Assembly: GCA_964023275.1 (NCBI GenBank)
Contig: OZ029915.1
Location: 3,160,745 to 3,224,744 of the forward strand
Direction: 5' to 3'
Origin: Norana najaformis
Lineage: Eukaryota; Annelida; Clitellata; Crassiclitellata; Hormogastridae
Length of the DNA stretch: 64,000 nt
The notes under the pieces: model-generated
What the model saw: the letters and a program-made list of their open reading frames with translations, nothing else
Database searches by the model: none
Told to the model about the DNA's origin: nothing
Translations under genes and position numbers: made by a program
Shown here: positions 33,462-44,673 of the stretch, in pieces
How the letters are laid out: the number at the start of each line of letters is the position of its first letter
Numbering within the stretch: position 1 is the stretch's first letter

Positions 33462-35990
33462 CACACACACACACACAGTTCAATGGTTTATTGTCATCAT
33501 ATGTTTACAACGATCGTTGAGGACAATACAGAAAATGAATTTAGTATTTAAAGTACTTGTTAAAGAATGTCTGTCATTATTTTAGAAAATGTCATCATTT
33601 CTTTTATAAAGCAATTAGAAATAACTAAAATTTTACCATCGTATATTGACATACACAGAATTAAAAACTTCTTAATTACCAACATGTAAAAAGCAAATTC
33701 TTAAGTGAGCATTCAGATTTATACATTTGACACTTTTCTTTTAATAAGATGGCTATGTTTTCTTTCTTGCACCCAAGTAAAACACGATGTATAGTTTCAT
33801 TAACCTGGCAAGAATCACACAAACCAGCTGAATGCCTTTTCACAGCGAAAAGTCTTTGATTAACATTTGCTACACCCAATCTCAATCTACTAATTTGTAC
33901 TTTTTTTGGCGATTAAGATCTGTGTGTTTAATATCTGTACTTACTGAAGAACATATTGTTTTATAAAAATGTCGCTTTTTTATTTCTTGTATATTCAATC
34001 TGCCATTTGTTTATTATATAATTTCGAATTAGAGAATATATCTCACTGAGTTCTAAGTAATTAGTGGGGTTGATACTTCTTAATTGTAATGCATCTTCGG
34101 CTAACATATCTGCTTTGTCATTCCCCAGTATGTTAATGTGACTCGGGATCCATACAAATTTAATCTTACTATATTTAATTTTATTAAAAGAATTAATGAT
34201 GTCATTTAGTAGATTAGGTCTAGCTTTGGAGAAGAATTCTTTAATGGAGATCAATGCACTTAAGGAATCGGACAGAACTGCGAAATGACAAAGGTTAGGA
34301 GATTCATTTTCTAAAATCCATAAGAGAGATTCATTAATAGCAGTCATCTCTGCAGCATAAATGCTTGAATTATCACACAACCTAAATTTTCTGTCAAAGT
34401 GGAGACTAGGAAGAGTAAATGCTGCAGCTACAGTTTTGTCTGCCTTAGATCCATCTGTGTATATGCGAGTGTAATGATCAAACTTAGAAATTAACTCTAG
34501 AGCCATTAAACTCATATATTCAGGATTATCTTCATGCTTAATGACCAACTTTTAAAGACGTAAATCTATTTCAAATTTATCAGAAGTCCACGATGGATAA
34601 GATGTGAGCGTAGGGGCAGAAAAAGGGGTAACATAAGAAGTGAAGAAATCCAAAGTGCGAGTGTAAATGGTGTTCAGGTGACTCTTTTTGCTGATGACAC
34701 TTTTTGCTGACTCTTTTTTGCTTTTTATTGCAAGGGGTTCTATATTCATTGGTCCAATGAGGTTCCATATCAGTTTTAGTTGTGATATTTGTTTCCTAGA
34801 ATTTTGGTGCCTAATATAAGGGAATTTTGGGGGCGTCTTAAATGGAGAGGTAATTCGCCGCATTCATTTTGAAGTGGTGATGTTGCTGTGCCTTTGGGTG
34901 GCCCACAACATACCCTTAGTGCTTCATTTTGTATTGATGTAATTTTATCTAAATGGGTTTTAGAAGCAGATGCATAAGCCACATCACCATATTCAATAAC
35001 CGATCTGATAAAGGTTTTGTAGATGCTAATCATGGCTTTCTTGGAAGCTCCCCAATGATATCCAGACACCGCCTTCATTAAATTTAAATGATTTTTACAT
35101 TTATTTTAAATGTATTCTGTATGTGGTCTCCGTGTTAATTTATGGTCAAATATGACGCCTAAAAACTTAGCCGTTTTTTCCATTTTAATAATTTCGTTTC
35201 CTATTTTAATATTAATTTTTTGTTGACTGCGTTTTTTAGTAAACAGTATACCAGTAGTTTTATTGGTAGAGATCTTAAAACCATTCTTATTACACCATTT
35301 ATAAATTTCATTTATCGATCTTTTGAATTTTTTCCTCTAACTGTTTTTAGTTACGATGTCGTGCATGTATGGAACTCACATCAGCAAAAAGAGTCATCTG
35401 GACTCCATCTATCTGAGCTATGTCATTTATCATAACCAAAAACAATAAGGGCGATATAATGGACCCTTGAGGGACACCATTTTCTTGCAGAAATTTAATC
35501 GAGTAGGAGTCCCCCACTTTAACTTGAAAGAATCTACTACACAGAAAATTTTCAATTCAGTCATATACATGTCCAATTACTTCCATGCCTTGGAGTTTTC
35601 TTAATAAGGATGGCACAAGGAGGATGTCAAAATCGATGAATAACGCCAGTATACTTTCTTTATTCTTACATTTTTTAAAATACCATTTTGTAATTTAATA
35701 ATGTGATCTAATGTACTTTTGTTTTTCCTGAAACCCGACGGATGATTTGTAATAAGATGATTTTTCTAAATACCATTGTAACCTAATATTTACCATTCTC
35801 TCCATTGTTTTACATAATGTGGAAGTTAGAGAAATTGGGCGGTAGGATTCCGGCATAGATGCACATTTGTTAGGTTTAAGGATAGGTAAAATCATGGCAT
35901 GGTGACAATCATCTGGTAGAATAATGAAACAGGCGAATCATGTGGTAGAATTGTCAACAAACGCAATTCATATAGATCGGTAACTAATGT
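33462..35990 (-). mobile_element. LINE D (I-clade / Nimb-like), 5'-truncated
   Basis: Right to left: RT block with ILPILKPNKCASMPESYRPI at 35895-35790, a damaged catalytic motif FADV (expected FADD) near 35400, RT thumb with SGYHWGASKKAMISIYKTFI and QNEALRVCCGPPKGT at 35078-34850, RNase H at 34548-33961, and a Cys/His knuckle end C-x2-C near 33820. It ends in AATAAA and a (GT)n tail at 33463-33478. RT plus RNase H plus a terminal zinc knuckle is the arrangement of the I group of LINEs. No endonuclease is left. Confidence 0.85.
33961..34548 (-). pseudogene. RNase H domain of LINE D
   Basis: A 195-codon open frame. Catalytic acidic residues are visible in order: D in IYTDGSKADK (about residue 31), E in YAAEMTAINESLLWI (about 67), D in AVLSDSLSALISI (about 93) and D in GNDKADMLAEDA (about 143). 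WIPSHINILGN just before the last is the usual histidine loop. All four positions are intact, although the RT upstream is damaged. It degrades RNA in RNA-DNA hybrids during LINE integration. Confidence 0.85.
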
Positions 35991-36059
35991 TTTAAAGGTG
36001 TCTGAAATAGCCGCGCGTCATCTATTATTTCGCAACATCTTGCGGTTGACAGTTCACCT

Positions 36060-36530
36060 TGTCACCTTGTGCTGTCAACTCTTTGAGCTCTAGCGACCGT
36101 CATGATCAATCTTCTCCATTTCTTTCTTTCCAGTGTCGCGTCCCTTAGTTGTGCCAAATTCATTCCAGTTGCTTCGTGTATCTTGTCCATCCATTTTTTC
36201 CTTGGTCTCCCTTGTTTTCTCTTTCCCTCTCCACAAGCCAGCATCATTTCTCTTTCCAATCCATCTGATCTCATAACATGTCCAAAGAACCTCAGCTTTG
36301 ATTTTAGCACTGTTTGTTGTAACGTCTCATCTTGCTCAATTCCAATCGCCCTGCGTACCCATTCATTAGTCCTTTTCTCTGTCCATGATGTTCTCAGCAT
36401 CTTCCTCCATATCCACATTTCACAAGCATTGATTTTTTTCTCTATTTTTTTCTCTATTTTCTTGGTCATTGTCCACGTCTCACTGCCGTATGTTACTGTT
36501 GGTATGATCAAGGTATGATCATTCTGCGGT
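36060..36530 (-). pseudogene. RTE-like LINE C-terminus, 149 codons open
   Basis: Starts at VTYGSETWTMTKK, then INACEMWIWRKMLRTSWT, LKSKLRFFGHVMRSDGLE, GEGKRKQGRPRKKWMDKI, RKKWRRLIMTVARAQRVDS and a natural stop. This is the complete post-RT segment of a common LINE polyprotein with no internal stop, so it is a younger insertion than its neighbours. An IEKK duplication (KKIEKKIEKKI) is a small in-frame repeat. The RT core is missing. Confidence 0.85.
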
Positions 36531-36564
36531 TTTTTTGTTTAGGTTAGCGACCGATTTCCCACAA

Positions 36565-37020
36565 TTTAATGACATCTTATGACATCAGCGGCCGTTTACG
36601 TTGGTAACATTATTTTACGATCCAGTGATGGAGTAATAGTTCCAATGTTTAACGACAGCTTATGGCATCAAAGGCCATCGACGTCGCCCTCCTCCTTTAT
36701 CCAGGCTTGGGACTGGCACTACCCCCCAAACAAGGCGGTGGCGGAGTTCAGATATGATGCCCACAGTTAATAATATATAGTGTCGGATGAACGAGTTTCA
36801 AAGGTGTCTAAATACATCGTTGCATTATCCGATGTTTAACGACATCTTTTGACTGCCGAGGTAGTTGACGTCGACCTCATCTTACATAAAAGGTAATAAA
36901 GGGAGGTAACTGTTTAACGACGCTGTGCCATAACGAAGATGATTAAAGTTGCCCTCCTCCTTTATCCATGCTTCGGACTGGCATCCCCCCGACTAAAAGC
37001 AATGGCGGAGTTCTAAATGG
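36565..37020 (+). repeat. Core-repeat cluster, four plus-strand copies
   Basis: Copies begin near 36565, 36650, 36833 and 36912. The second and fourth are near full length (TTTATCCAGGCTTGGGACTG type). The fourth belongs to the subtype with GCTGTGCCATAACGAAGATG in place of ATCTTATGGCATCAAAGGCC. Confidence 0.85.
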
Positions 37021-38039
37021 AAAACCTATGGTAGCAAGTTTATCGTTTGTCGTTTCCAGAAAAAAAACAAAAGCAATATATGCTAAGCAACAAAACACCC
37101 AACCAGAACAACTCACACCTATGGTATTCTACCCAAAACATGTGATCTGTGGCCTAAGATAAAATGAGGACAACTTAGCTGAAATTAAGAGTTAGGGATT
37201 TGAAAAAGATAGGTAACCCTGAAAAAACCCAGTATAACCGTCATATCTTTGACAAGTGATTTTCCAGTATCGCACCCTGTGAATATTTATTGTCTATTTT
37301 TAGGTATGGCCTTACACACCCCTCCCAAGAGGTGTGATAAATGTCAAGCTCTGTTGGACACCCGAAATTAATCACACTCATTTGCATAAATAAAACACAG
37401 TAGCTGGCGGAGTGTTGGGACAAAATATACCACTATTCCTGTCAACAGGCACACTGTGCAGCTTTTAAAAAGTTTGCTGTCGATCTAAATTTTAAAATAC
37501 AGACAGAAGTGGAAAGCAGAAAACAAATATTCCAACATAAGCCAAAATAACCAAAGAAAATAGGGATCATCCATGTTTAAAATAAATCATCTTCTAAACT
37601 CAGAAGTTTTAAAACTACCCGAGTAATCTTATAAAATTGTTAATGTTTTATAAGTACAGAGAATAAATTATCCGAAACAATTGAAACTTAAGTACAAAAT
37701 TCAACATTTGATGCTATGTTAAAACTATCAACACGGTCACTTCTGTAGAAAATCTTAAAACATCGTTTGCCTGTCTGTGTGAGGTCTTGTTTAATTGAGA
37801 AGCGGAGTTTCAGTTAAACAAACTTAAACCGATAACACTGGACAACAAATTTTTACAAAAGTCATGTTACTGAAATGAAATTAGTCAGTTCTTATCAATT
37901 TGTATGTGCTGAACACGAATATTACAGCGAAAATGCCGAATTGGCTCTAGTTTTTTTGTAATATGAAATGAAGTAATTTTATATCGCACAATGCATGCCA
38001 ATAGTGATACACTTACAGTTAATATTTGTAAAAACCAGG
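37021..38039. other. No recognised feature
   Basis: AT-rich, with no repeat family I can match elsewhere in the window. It lies 3' of the transposase-like frame and could be that element's own non-coding end, but I found no inverted termini. Confidence 0.4.
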
Positions 38040-39290
38040 TCATAGACTAGTTCTTAGATTTTTTGCCTGTCTCTTGTACAGCTGTTCGGGAGCATCTCTG
38101 CGGAGTGTCCAGCAGTAGTCAGCCAACATTGTAGTGGACCATTTTCCCTGGTACCTTTGCTCCATTGTTGCGATATCTTGATGATAACGTTCGCCATGTT
38201 CGTCACTAACCATACCACAGTTGTCAGGGAAGAAATCCAGATGGGAATGAAGGAAATGCATCTTCAGAGATATATTGCAGCGAAATTTCTAGTACTGCTT
38301 GAGCATGTCTTCTACTAGTTCCTTGTAGTTTTCTGCCCTAACATTCCCCAGAAAGTCTGTAGACACTAGAAGAAAAGCATTCCATGCTTGTTTCGCATCA
38401 CCCTCCAGCAAGTTGTTGAAGCGCTCATCTTTGAAGAGTTCTCTAATCTGAGGACCCACAAAAACTCCCTCTTTAATCTATGCTTCGCTGAGTCGAGGGA
38501 ATTTTTCATGCAGGTATCGGAAAGCTGGCGAAGTGCGGTCCATGGCTTTCACGAAGTTCTTCACCAAACCTAGTTTGATGTGAAGGGGTGGTAGTAGGAT
38601 TTTGTGAGCCTCGACCAGAGCTGGGTGCTGGATATTCTTCTGTCCAACTGCCATGTTTTGTCTGGGAGTCCATTCCTTCCGCACGTAGTGCAACTCTCTT
38701 GCTCGGCTATCCCACTCACACAAGAAACACATATATTTTGTATATCCTTGCTGCAGTCCCATTAAAATGGCAACTACCTTCAAATCACCACACAGGTGCC
38801 ATTTGTACCTGTTATAGTCAATGGAATGCAGTAGCTGTTTTAGGTTATCGTATGTCTCTTTCATGTGGACAGCATGCGCTAATGGAATAGATGGAAGACG
38901 GTTTCCATTGTGCAAAAGCACAGCCTTAAGACTCAGTGTTGAAGAGTCTACAAAGAGTCTCCATTCTTGTGGGTCATGAGTGATCTGTAAGGCATTCATG
39001 AGGTCGTCAATATTGGAACAGAATACCAGATTACCTTCCTTCATAAAGAAAGGTTCCAACTGCTGATGGCGCTTTCTATATGAAGTAATTGTGACATCTT
39101 CTTCTAGAAGATTCTATTGTTGGAGTCTTGATCCTAGCAATTCTGCCTTGTTTTTGGATAAGTCCAAATCACGAACAAGGTCATTTAGTTCTTCCTGTGT
39201 TATTCTGTGTGGGGTTGATGATGCACCACAGTGAAAATCGGGATCACTGCACGCTGACGGACCAGGAGAAGAACATGTCGGCTCACCCAT
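38040..39290 (-). pseudogene. Transposase-like ORF, 416 codons with three in-frame UAGs
   Basis: The frame starts MGEPTCSSPGPSACSD at 39290, in good start context (G at -3 and +4), and ends ...KNLRTSL with UGA. It is unbroken by frameshifts but holds UAG at 39114-39116, 38478-38480 and 38290-38292. Landmarks: ITQEELNDLVRDLDLSKNKA near the start, EWRLFVDSS, CGDLKVVAILMGL followed by C-x2-C (CFLCEWDSR), IQHPALVEAHKILLPPLHIK, and DEHGERYHQDI near the end. I recall similar proteins, unnamed and multi-copy, in arthropods and other invertebrates. Asp in VDSS, Asp in CGDLK and Glu in HGERYH could be a DDE-type triad of an RNase H-fold transposase (inference). It may be a domesticated gene or a transposon copy. 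It is single-exon, and no terminal repeats were found. Confidence 0.7.
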
Positions 39291-39364
39291 GTCCTTATAT
39301 TCCTTAACACATGAATAATATTGGATTAAAAGCTATGCATTTAGTTTGATATCTAAATTTTAGA

Positions 39365-39490
39365 ATAATTGGATATCTCAAGTCAAACTGGGATCAGAAT
39401 TTTCTGAAAAACTATCACAGAAATATGGAACGTCTCATGGATCTATTATTTCTCCTCTGTCATTTTTAATTATGATAAATAATAAGGATC
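39365..39490 (+). pseudogene. I-clade LINE RT fragment
   Basis: The frame reads KYGTSHGSIISPLSFLIMIN, the RT block usually written NG.PQGS.LSPLLF...IND, in the form used by I-clade LINEs. Only about 40 codons, cut off by the minisatellite. Confidence 0.6.
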
Positions 39491-39504
39491 CGGGAACGGA
39501 GAAA

Positions 39505-39784
39505 TTAAACCTGAGTATGTTAATGTAAACCTAAAGATGTAAATATAAACCTGAGTATGTAAATGTAAACCTGAGTATGTAAATGTAAACCTGAGTAAGT
39601 AAATGTAAACCTGAGAATGTAAATATAAACCTGAGAATGTAAATGTAAACCTGAGAATGTAAATTTAAACCTGAGTATGTAAATGTAAACCTGAGTATGT
39701 AAATGTAAACCTGAGTATGTAAATGTAAACCTGAGAATGTAAATGTAAACCTGAGTATGTAAATGTAAACCTGAGAATGTAAAT
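39505..39784. repeat. 20-bp minisatellite, 14 copies
   Basis: Unit AAACCTGAGTATGTAAATGT with GAGAAT and ATAT variants, exactly 20 bases throughout. Confidence 0.95.
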
Positions 39785-40300
39785 GCCATGCGTTATGCCA
39801 GCAAGAATTTAAATTTAATACAACGATAATTTTAATGAAATTCGAAAAGTATTAAACAATATGTATCAGCGATGCGACTAAAACGGTTCCAAAATATATT
39901 AAATTGTATGCTGGGTCCTTGTATTTGATACCCATGTGAAGCTTTATTATAACATAAAAGAAGAATTTAATTTGAATTTATGTATAAGGAAGCCCTATCT
40001 AGAAAAGGCAAAAGACTTGTATTAAATATATAGTTTAAAAAGCATTGTTGAAACTGTGTATCAGCAAATGAGTATTGTATATGAATTGTGTTCTAATTAG
40101 CTTGATGCATATAAATATCTAAACCGCGTGAATTTCAGTGAATACATTTCATGCTAAATTTTAGACGAAAAGAATTAGCCTTTATGACCATCAAAAATAA
40201 AATCATCAAAAGCAAAATATGTACAATAAACTGAAACTAAAATTAGAACTTTAAAGACAGTCACAATAGTCGTTTAATACTGGAAAATATAAGGGTTTCA
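39785..40300. other. No recognised feature
   Basis: AT-rich; no coding frame or repeat match noted. Confidence 0.5.
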
Positions 40301-40960
40301 TAAGACACCTTTAAATCACATTCTACTGTAGCTATATATAATTTAACCGCCTTCATTCGGCAGACTCGCTTGAAAAGGGTACTGAGGTTTAGGAAACGTC
40401 GATGTGAACTGCTCTTAGCAACCACAAGATGTCGATAAACGCTGAATAATAACTAATCCCCAGCTTTTAACCCCGCCACTGCCGTGTTCGGGTGGTGCCA
40501 TTCCCAAGCCTGACTAAAGGAGGAGGGCAACTGTAATCATCGTTGTTATGACACAGCGTCGTTAAACATAAATCACACACACACAAATCGCCAGCTAGAG
40601 TTCATTCTTAAAACATAAGGTAAAGTAAAGTCGATGTCAACGGTCCTAGCAGACATAAGATACCGTTAAACACTGGGTGAAATTATCTAGTAAAATACCT
40701 TTAAAACGGCTTCAAACTATGCTATACATTTTTCAACTGCGTTTAGTCGAGAGCTTAACACTCCGCCACTGCCTTGTTTGGGGGTAGTGCCAGTGCAAAG
40801 CCTGGATAAAGGAGGAGGGCGACGTCAACGGCCTTTGATGCCATAAGATGTCGCTAAACATTGGAACTAGTATACTAGTCGCCAGCTTCACTAGAAAAAG
40901 CTTATTTCTTTCAGCGACGTTAACGACCCTTCAGGCAAACATAGGAGGTTGTTAAGCAAT
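40301..40960 (-). repeat. Core-repeat cluster, five minus-strand copies
   Basis: Copies end (GTCGTTAAAC type) near 40440, 40557, 40670, 40860 and 40955. The second is the GCTGTG-type subtype, the fourth is full length. Spacers contain ACACCTTTAAA and CTATATATAA, also present in the 31.4-kb cluster, so the spacer is partly shared too. Confidence 0.8.
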
Positions 40961-40989
40961 GAAAATAATAGCCAAGGCCCGTAATGCAT

Positions 40990-41600
40990 ATTTCTCGCCC
41001 AGAGTCCCTCAGCCAATCAGGAGTCGCCGTTTGAGTTATCTATATGCACTGCGCGCGCGTGATGAATATTCATGATGGCTAAGCGCTCCCGCTTTTACAG
41101 CGTTACGAAAGGTCACCTCGCAGAGGCTAAAGGTCAGATTTGGTCTACTTTCAAACTTCTGCGGCAATCTGCAGCAACATAATTTTCACTCACTTTTTGA
41201 AAAATCCTATTCACTACTGTTTTGAATAATAAACAAATAAAAACCATGTAGCTCAAAAATTGCGGCTAAATTTATGAAGTCTGACATCTGCCCCTATCTT
41301 GACCACGGCTTCGTTAGGGCGCAGCGGCATCATGAATATTCATTACACACAATGAAAGTCCTCATCTGATTGGCTGAGGGCTCAAGCTAGTGCTCGACTA
41401 GCGCATGCGTCCGGACTAGATAGTCTCTGATCAGCGGCCGTCGACAATATGATTTGCTCAAGGCTGGCTTAGGCAGTGGACTAATTAATATTCACGTGAA
41501 TTAATATTGGCGGGGTAATTTTACGTGACGGTATTTCCAATATTAGGTCTAACGTGGTTTTGTTGAACGCGCATGCGCAAAGTGTATTTAGTTGAGACAA
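40990..41600. promoter_or_regulatory. Promoter-like segment with an internal inverted repeat
   Basis: CCCTCAGCCAATCAG at 41006-41020 is the exact reverse complement of 41366-41380. Inside each arm is the palindrome ATGAATATTCAT (41062 and 41332). Further right lie a CACGTG E-box in TTCACGTGAA (41491-41500) and CGCGCATGCGCA (41568-41579), an exact match to the NRF-1 consensus. CpG density is high for this window. It could be a promoter or a MITE with long inverted ends. No transcript evidence. Confidence 0.35.
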
Positions 41601-41728
41601 ATTGAATATATTCAAACTATATATTAATAGCGGTTGTGGTCTAGACATAACTTTGTGAGGTGCGGTGACTCAACTCAGCTCTACGCGCTGAGGCATCCAC
41701 ATCACGACCCCTTCTACTTTCAACGTCT

Positions 41729-42290
41729 TTTTATAATGCAAAACTTAGAATGTCTTCTTGCCCACAACAGTAATTTTTACTTCAACAGAAGATTTTAAAC
41801 TCAAATATAGCTTTTGTCTAAAGCGTGAACAATTATAATCTTAACGGTCGTACAATATGCATTCATAATTATCAGTTGAAATTCTACGCATTTATTATTG
41901 GTGTAAGTGCATGTCTGTTGATTAATGTAATTGTAACTGTAATTTGAAATTTGCATAGCGCCTCTTCAAGATAAACTCATCAGAGGCGCTCTCTGCGCTA
42001 ATGATGTTAAGTGTCATTAAGAACGGAACATTCGTCCACAAGTAAACATTGGTCAGAAAAACTAGAAGAGTCACCGGTGGCAAGCTCGCGCACACACGTA
42101 AAGCCCAACCAACAGGTTCCCAACTAGAGTTGAATGATGGCAGCATGTTCGGAGTTTCTGAAGCAGGTAGCAACGAGGATTGAGGATCGACCATGGGGAC
42201 TATATGATCGACTAATGGTGTGACACACGTGTGTATATAATTAACGGTGTAAATATAAAAGTGTTTATTAAAGGTGTGAATGCATGAGTC
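41729..42290 (+). repeat. Second copy of the 29.2-kb repeat, split by SINE S1
   Basis: 41729-41926 matches 29225-29410, and 42213-42290 resumes the GTGTTTATTAA.GGTGT minisatellite. The interruption coincides with the S1 insertion. Confidence 0.75.
41927..42212 (-). mobile_element. SINE S1, full-length copy
   Basis: About 286 bp. On the minus strand it ends GAGGCGCTATGCAAATTTCA then ACAGTTACAATTACA. The body has AGAGCGCCTCTGATGAG and TTGGTTGGGCTTTACG. GATTAAT and GACTAAT flank it as a likely target duplication, confirmed by the uninterrupted paralogue at 29.4 kb. A second copy is at 59595-59885. I did not find clear box A/B, so the head is not assigned to a tRNA. Confidence 0.75.
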
Positions 42291-43539
42291 GCCGTTCCGC
42301 ACCATTTCTGCCCATATAGTCCCCGTTCCCTCCAAAAAAGGTGCAGTATTGGCCCCTTCTTTAAGTGAGGCAATGGTGTGAAGATCTGCCTAGTGATCCG
42401 ACCCGCCTCTTCTGCGGACGCTTTATGGGCAAGGTCCTGAGGATGGCCTTTCCCATAGCAGGGTTCGTTCCTTTACCGGCATTAGTCGTTCATTTTAGAT
42501 GTGCCTGCTTAACACCGGGCTTTCTCTTCACCACAATTTTTCACCTTGTAGCCCTGGAAGTACTGCCATGTCTGAGACAACAGTCTTTCTCTTAGTCCCT
42601 GGGAAAGCCTCTGTCTTTCAGTCCTAGGCACATGGATATATCGGGCAACGCAACTTCCCACTGCCATGCGTCTCTCGCTCCGTTTCCGTGTGTAGAACTC
42701 CCAACCTCACACGCATGCTTCTCATGCATCATAACCTACGGAGAAAGTCCTCGTCCCTGATCACAGTTCTTGACCAACACAGTTTATAAATTCTGCTTCG
42801 GATGATACTGGTAGGTTTTCTGTGAAACTCTGACTTCACTATATATAACCTTCACTATAACCCTAACCTTAACACGACCTTTATGGGTAAGGCAGCCTGA
42901 CCCTCGCACTTCTGCACTTCTCCGAGCTGTGCTGTGACAAGCATATATGGAGTCGGTATCTACCGCGTCGACTCTTTTTTGACTTTGTAACTTGAAGTAA
43001 CATGAAGTAACTTGCTACTAACGATACTGTATAAATTGTCGTGATTACAATTACAATTACAATTTTGATCTACTTGAGTTGCCCGATTTGTACTCGCGGA
43101 TACTGGAATATTAAATTGCGCTCTACAGACTGTTGAATAATAGAGATTTTATCGTCACACTGTACAATACAAAATAAAAATTAATTTCTTGTAAGAGTTA
43201 TTCTCAATTTGTTAAAATTATTCTTTCCACACAGTGATAAATGTTTATATTATTATCCCACCAATTTTAGTTTAGTTTAATTTCATTCCATTTCTTTTAA
43301 TTTCATAATTCGATATGAACAGGCCAGTGACTTTATAAGATCTGGAAATGGATCTGGGTTATCGCTAATCCTGCAAGAGCCTTTATATAATATACAGCAT
43401 ATAAATTCATGTAGACAAACACTTGTGTATATATATATATAATACATTTGTGTATGTGCATATATAACCTTTGAGTATTCATATATTTTCTGACCGTATT
43501 GTATTTGAACTTAATGAAATATTGATAACGAAGGGGTTT
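42291..43539. other. Mostly unrecognised
   Basis: A GC-richer part at 42360-42780 has short frames without recognisable domains; TATCGGGCAACGCAACTTCC at 42637-42656 echoes CATCGGGCAACGCAGCTTC at 24430, so some of it is LINE C-terminus debris. A (ATTACA)n run near 43045-43065 marks another SINE tail. Confidence 0.4.
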
Positions 43540-43865
43540 ATATTTTTCGTGTGTATACGTATGTATGTATGTGTGTGTATGTGTGTATGTATGGATGTAT
43601 ATATGTATGTATGTATGTACGTACGCACGTATGTACGTATGTATGTATGTATGACTGATGTATATGTGTATGCATGTATGTGTGTGTACGTGTGTATGTA
43701 TGTACGTATGTATGTATGTATGTATGTATGAGAGTATGTATGTATGTATGAGAGTATGTATGTATGCATGTTTGTATGTATGTATGTAAATATCTATGTA
43801 TGTACGGTGTTTGTATGTACGTATACGTATACATGTATTTATGTATGTGTGTATGTATGTATGAA
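43540..43865. repeat. (TATG)n microsatellite, about 325 bp
   Basis: GTATGTATG with TGTG, TACG and GAGAG variants. The 243-codon minus-strand frame at 43333-44064 runs through it and is an artefact. Confidence 0.95.
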
Positions 43866-44184
43866 GACAATTAAAACAGCACCTTTTAAAAGCCGCACAA
43901 TAACAATTCACGCATGAGTGAATATTACGGTCACACTCGCTTTCCGACTCAGAAGCCAAGTCAACTGATCCAATTTCAGATAGCGAGATGATAACAGGTT
44001 CTGCGAAATACCGTGTCTGAATTGAGAGGGGTCGCGTACTGAGGTGATGACTATGTGAGTCCACACAGAAGCGTGACCTGATAAGAGAGAGAATAATTCA
44101 GACCAAGAGAACGACGGTAAGTCATAACCAAAATCATAGTCTTCTCGAGAAGCCAGGTCGAATACAATAATATGGTAGGTGAAT
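43866..44184. other. No recognised feature
   Basis: Moderately GC-rich, no repeat match seen. Confidence 0.4.
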
Positions 44185-44490
44185 TTTTCAAATATGCGAC
44201 AATTTGATCGGAGAATTATTTAAAAATGCGATAATTTGATCGGAGAATTACATAAATATATAACATTTATTTTCTTTAAGTTAAAATTATTTATAAATGC
44301 AACTTTGCGAAAAGAATATGGAAAATGCCTTTTATTGAACAATGTGAACAGAGAATTAGTTAGCCATAGAGTATTTGACAATGTGATCTGAGAATTATCC
44401 CATTAACAATATGAATAGAGAATTATTTAGCTACTATACAACGAGAACAGATAATAATTTAGCTATTTAACAATGTAGTCGAATATTTAA
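44185..44490. repeat. Degenerate 30-40 bp tandem repeat
   Basis: About eight diverged units around TGATCGGAGAATTATTTA and CAATGTG. The two units near 44185-44250 are the most alike. Confidence 0.6.
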
Positions 44491-44673
44491 TTGAATACAC
44501 AACTTCACAACGGATGAGAAAGACATTATTTAAAAAACAATAGAAAGGCGAAAATCGATTAAAGTACAAAACAGTGAAACGATTGCAGAAACACAAATAT
44601 AAATCCAAGCGTTTCCTGCGACCCTATATACATCTACAGTGATCAGCCAGAAGGGCGCTATAGAAATTTAACG

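Noticed and set aside
39505..39784. Regular 20-bp repeats resembling a CRISPR array
   Set aside because: Units are head to tail without spacers, and the window is eukaryotic.
42850..42880. Interstitial telomere repeat (ACCCTAACCTTAAC)
   Set aside because: Only about two degenerate units.
43333..44064. 243-codon minus-strand frame
   Set aside because: It runs through the (TATG)n tract and unique flanks by chance; no motif.
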